Source: Fratercula arctica
Lineage: Eukaryota; Chordata; Aves; Charadriiformes; Alcidae
NCBI GenBank assembly: GCA_947846985.1
Contig: CANTUZ010000001.1
Coordinates: 37,534,727-37,598,726 of the forward strand
Length of the DNA: 64,000 nt
Direction of reading: 5' to 3'
In this document: piece after piece, positions 60,936-64,000 of the stretch
How the letters are laid out: each line of letters starts with the position of its first letter
Position numbering within the stretch: the stretch's first letter is position 1
Program-made: the position numbers and the translations under genes
The notes under the pieces: model-generated
Seen by the model: only the letters and a program-made list of their open reading frames with translations
Told to the model about the DNA's origin: nothing
Database searches by the model: none

Positions 60936-63900
60936 TCAGAGACAGGGATCTGCGGACAGGCCTTCCTTACAACAAACTCAGCTGACTTTTGGGTTTGCTT
61001 CAAGTGGTAAAATGTAAACATTTACATCTGAGCTAATCTACTGGATTTCCTTTTATTGACAGTGTATGGAAATAGGAACTTAATGGTGTGTTTCATCATA
61101 TTTGAAGGCAGACCTCTAAAGTAATCAGAAGAATTTGCTCTTACTATAATTGCATATTTCTCTTCACTTTTTATTGTCATAGAAAACAGCTATAGAGTCA
61201 GTTACCTAACTTCTGTTACAGACAACGCAGAACTCATTAACATGGTCACTGGAGCCTTTTGGGCTATTTACCCTAGAACAGCTACTCGTAGGTACCTGCA
61301 GTCCAAACCTGAACGCCTGTGTTGTAGATACCTCCAATAAAACTCAACTGCCTAAACAACAACTTGTGGCATTATATGGCTCTGTGGAGTATCCTTCCCC
61401 CCTTACTGCTAACTCCAGCAGGGGGCAGGTCTGCTATATCTTATATCTGTCTGTCTTGGATGCCCGGGGAACCTCAAATGGCACTAGGTGCCTGTGTTTT
61501 TGTACTTAACTCAGAAATTAGAATCACACTTTGCAGTGAAGTAATACTAAGAAAGTCTCTAAACTATTTAAACTGTTCTAATCCACTCAAGGAATGGGAT
61601 CTGGTGTATAGTGTGCAGTAAGAGTCCAGTGAAGTCTGTGAAGGAAATCTAGAGGAAAAAAACAGCCAACTTCTAAGTACACAATAATTTCAAAGGTGTG
61701 AATATTTTCCTACAGTTCCACGTGGCTGCTAAATTCAATGGACAGTTGCTGGATACATGAAATAATCTGTGAAATCTATAGGTGATTTCTTCCAGGCAAC
61801 AGAACTGCTCATCAGGAGAGTTTCTCCTTCCCTTTTTTGCCTTTATACATGTGAAATAAAATGTTACTGTATAATACTTCTCAATTAAGTCCCATTTTAA
61901 TACAAGTTTAGTGATATCCACTTGACTTTCTTTCCAACTGATTTTATATTTTACTTTTATGTGATGGGAATATTCTAATAAAATGTTCTATTAAAGTGGA
62001 CTTTCTGTGTACTCCACAGAAGAGTTACAGTGCCCAGTGTAATGGCTGTAAGTTTTTATATGTGTTGTTCTAGTCTTGCTCATTCCACAATCTTTCCTGA
62101 TGCAAATGTGTTCTGCTTATTTTTATTTCAAATTAATGAAACATCTGGCCTGAAAAGCCTTTCTAGATCAAGTATTTCAAGTGTTTAAAATTGCAAATTA
62201 TTTTCAAGGCCTTCAACGGCACAATGAGCACTTTCCTGCAATAGATAATACACCAGCACAGAGTAAATAAAACCTGGTCCTGCAGCCAAGACATCCAAAT
62301 TATAAGTCTTAAAGAGGAGACTGTGCAGTGTTTTCAGAAAGTTTATCTTTAGCGTTATCAAGAGTAGTTTGCGTAGGCTTTGTCTCCAGTCAGTAAAAGG
62401 GGAGATTTCTCCTGTAGTTGATTCAGAGCAAAACCCTAATTTTAGATGCTCATAATCAGCCCCATCAAAACTGCTCCACTCCACCGTCTGTAAAGGCAGC
62501 CTTGGTAAAATAGTCTCGCTCAGCTAAATCCAACCTTTGCAAATATTTTCATCTATCTTGCCTCAGATGATTTGAAGCATTGTACCTAAGTAAGTGCTAA
62601 TGAACACCCATGCCAAAATGCTAACAACTCAATGTCACTAGACCAGATGCCTGTTCTGGAGTGTGTCCTGCAAGCTCTAGTCCCGCCTTTCACTGCTGTT
62701 GTGTGTGATGGGCAACCATTTAAACCACAGGGCTAGGAATCTCAGTTGTTGTCCCTCCTTGGTGACTTAGCCCAGTGATCAGGTGACTCACCTTAACAAG
62801 AGAGGTGCCTTCCGGCTACCCTATTAATTCTATTCAGAGTGGAATGGATAGTAAATACAGGACTTTGCAGAAGCAGGGGAGACACTGGACTGTTACATGT
62901 CTCTCTTGAGGAAAAGGTGACCAGAGAAAAGTAACCTTCCGGCTGTAGGCTACCAGTTGTGGGGAGGCAGAAATTAACTCAGGGTCTTTGTACACTTTCA
63001 TGCTATGCTAATTGAAAGTTTATTCTGGACTTTACCTAACCCAGCTTCTGCTGTTTCCCCTCCAGGAGGTTTGAGTATTAAATGGCATTGATTCTTTCTA
63101 TGGAGATAAAAGACTGCAAATAAATTAACATTAAAAGGAATATGCCCTTGAGAAAGCCATTGTCAAAACACTGAGCTAAAGAACATCAGCTTTAAAAGAT
63201 TTGGCTGAGGTTAGTGTTCTTGATGTCTTAGTATTGTGGTACTGACTGCAAAAGTGAAATTCTTTGTCTTCTGTAACATATTGCCCAAGGCACTAACGCT
63301 ACCAGGATTTGGAACAGAAGTATCTTTATACACAGACACAGTCCCACTAAAGTCAGGTTATTTCAGGGTTAGGTCCCTGTTTTCTCCTTTTTGAAATAAT
63401 GCTGCAGACCCTTGCATAGTACTGTTGTTCTCTTTAACTACAAAAATAATGTTAAAAAAAAAAAAAAAAAAGCCCCAAATGTGATTCTCTAACAGATATT
63501 TGCAAATGCTTCACAGCAAATCTTTTGACTCTTACAGATTCTGCTATTGAATGTACAAGAGGAATTGCGGAAAAGGTTTAAATTCATTAAGTTATATGAA
63601 TTGCCTATTGCATATGCATTTTTCTTTTAAAACAGTGGAAAGCTGTTCTGTATTGCTTTTTTGTCTATTTAGAAGACAAATTAATTGAGATCATGATTCT
63701 GTTAGGAGAACACAGTCATATTTCTAGCAAAAACACCATGAAAATTTAATCTGTTTCTGAGAGACTTTTGACCTTTCAAACTTGCAGGGTATTTATTATT
63801 GCCATTTTATTTTATGTTGGGAGTCCTCACATTCATCTGTTCTCTTTAAATATTTACACTGTAACTTCTCCGGGTAAAGTACCAGGTGCTTAGCTTATAC

Positions 63901-64000
63901 ATAATGCTCATTATTTGTGCTGATGCCTTCCTTGACCATTTTCCATTTTCTCAAGGGGCCTTCCAAGATTAGAAGCAAAAAAAAAAATCATCTTGACTAC
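60936..64000. other. Unique noncoding sequence
   Basis: No gene recognised. It includes an A18 run (63454-63471) and, near 63608-63620, TTGCATATGCATT, which contains the palindrome TGCATATGCA and resembles a POU octamer site. A donor-like GTGAGTCA on the minus strand near 62786-62788 follows TTAAG, with no open frame before it. Confidence 0.45.
63454..63471. repeat. poly(A) tract, 18 nt
   Basis: Uninterrupted run of A, seen directly. Confidence 0.9.

Noticed and set aside
1..64000. CRISPR arrays, operons, tRNA/rRNA genes or a bacterial defence system
   Set aside because: No direct-repeat/spacer array, no tRNA-like cloverleaf outside the SINE, and sequence character is that of vertebrate noncoding DNA.

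Overview
The window is vertebrate nuclear DNA, almost certainly from a bird. It is AT-rich and gene-poor. Recognisable sequence is mostly CR1 LINE copies with the avian-type 3' end (short repeats of ATTCTATG, seen on the minus strand as CATAGAAT), plus two solo LTRs that look like avian endogenous retroviruses. Long reading frames are rare, and those with identifiable homology belong to transposons. There are no operons, bacterial-type genes, CRISPR arrays or tRNA/rRNA genes. The most likely setting is a gene desert or a very large intron.

Layout. 1-10.6 kb: unique AT-rich sequence with simple repeats, a 210-bp polypurine tract (5.8-6.05 kb), a CpG-enriched islet (6.64-6.9 kb) and several regulatory-looking motifs. 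10.67-11.97 kb: internally deleted CR1 on the minus strand. 12-18.5 kb: unique sequence with a CpG-enriched islet at 16.1-16.8 kb that may hold a minus-strand first exon. 18.5-19.2 kb: an old CR1 fragment followed by a MIR-type SINE. 21.6-22.35 kb: solo LTR with an intact 5-bp target duplication, then a minus-strand CR1 (22.39-23.04 kb). 23.8-24.05 and 29.1-29.3 kb: two copies of an unclassified dispersed repeat. 35.9-36.45 kb: an ATT-rich tandem motif and a GGAA microsatellite. 37.06-38.2 kb: a second solo LTR and another minus-strand CR1. 38-48 kb: unique sequence with CA/CAAA and poly-G tracts. 48.5-51.5 kb: the longest CR1, carrying degraded endonuclease and partly open reverse transcriptase coding. 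51.5-64 kb: unique sequence, candidate exons at 53.2-53.4 kb (minus) and 59.26-59.33 kb (plus), and at 60.6-60.9 kb a relic resembling the GIY-YIG endonuclease end of a Penelope-like retroelement.

No host protein-coding gene could be named. Candidate exons rest on splice signals and open frames only. The Penelope-like relic is the most unusual item. No new biological system is evident; the other points of interest are repeat archaeology, candidate cis-regulatory motifs and unusual DNA structures.
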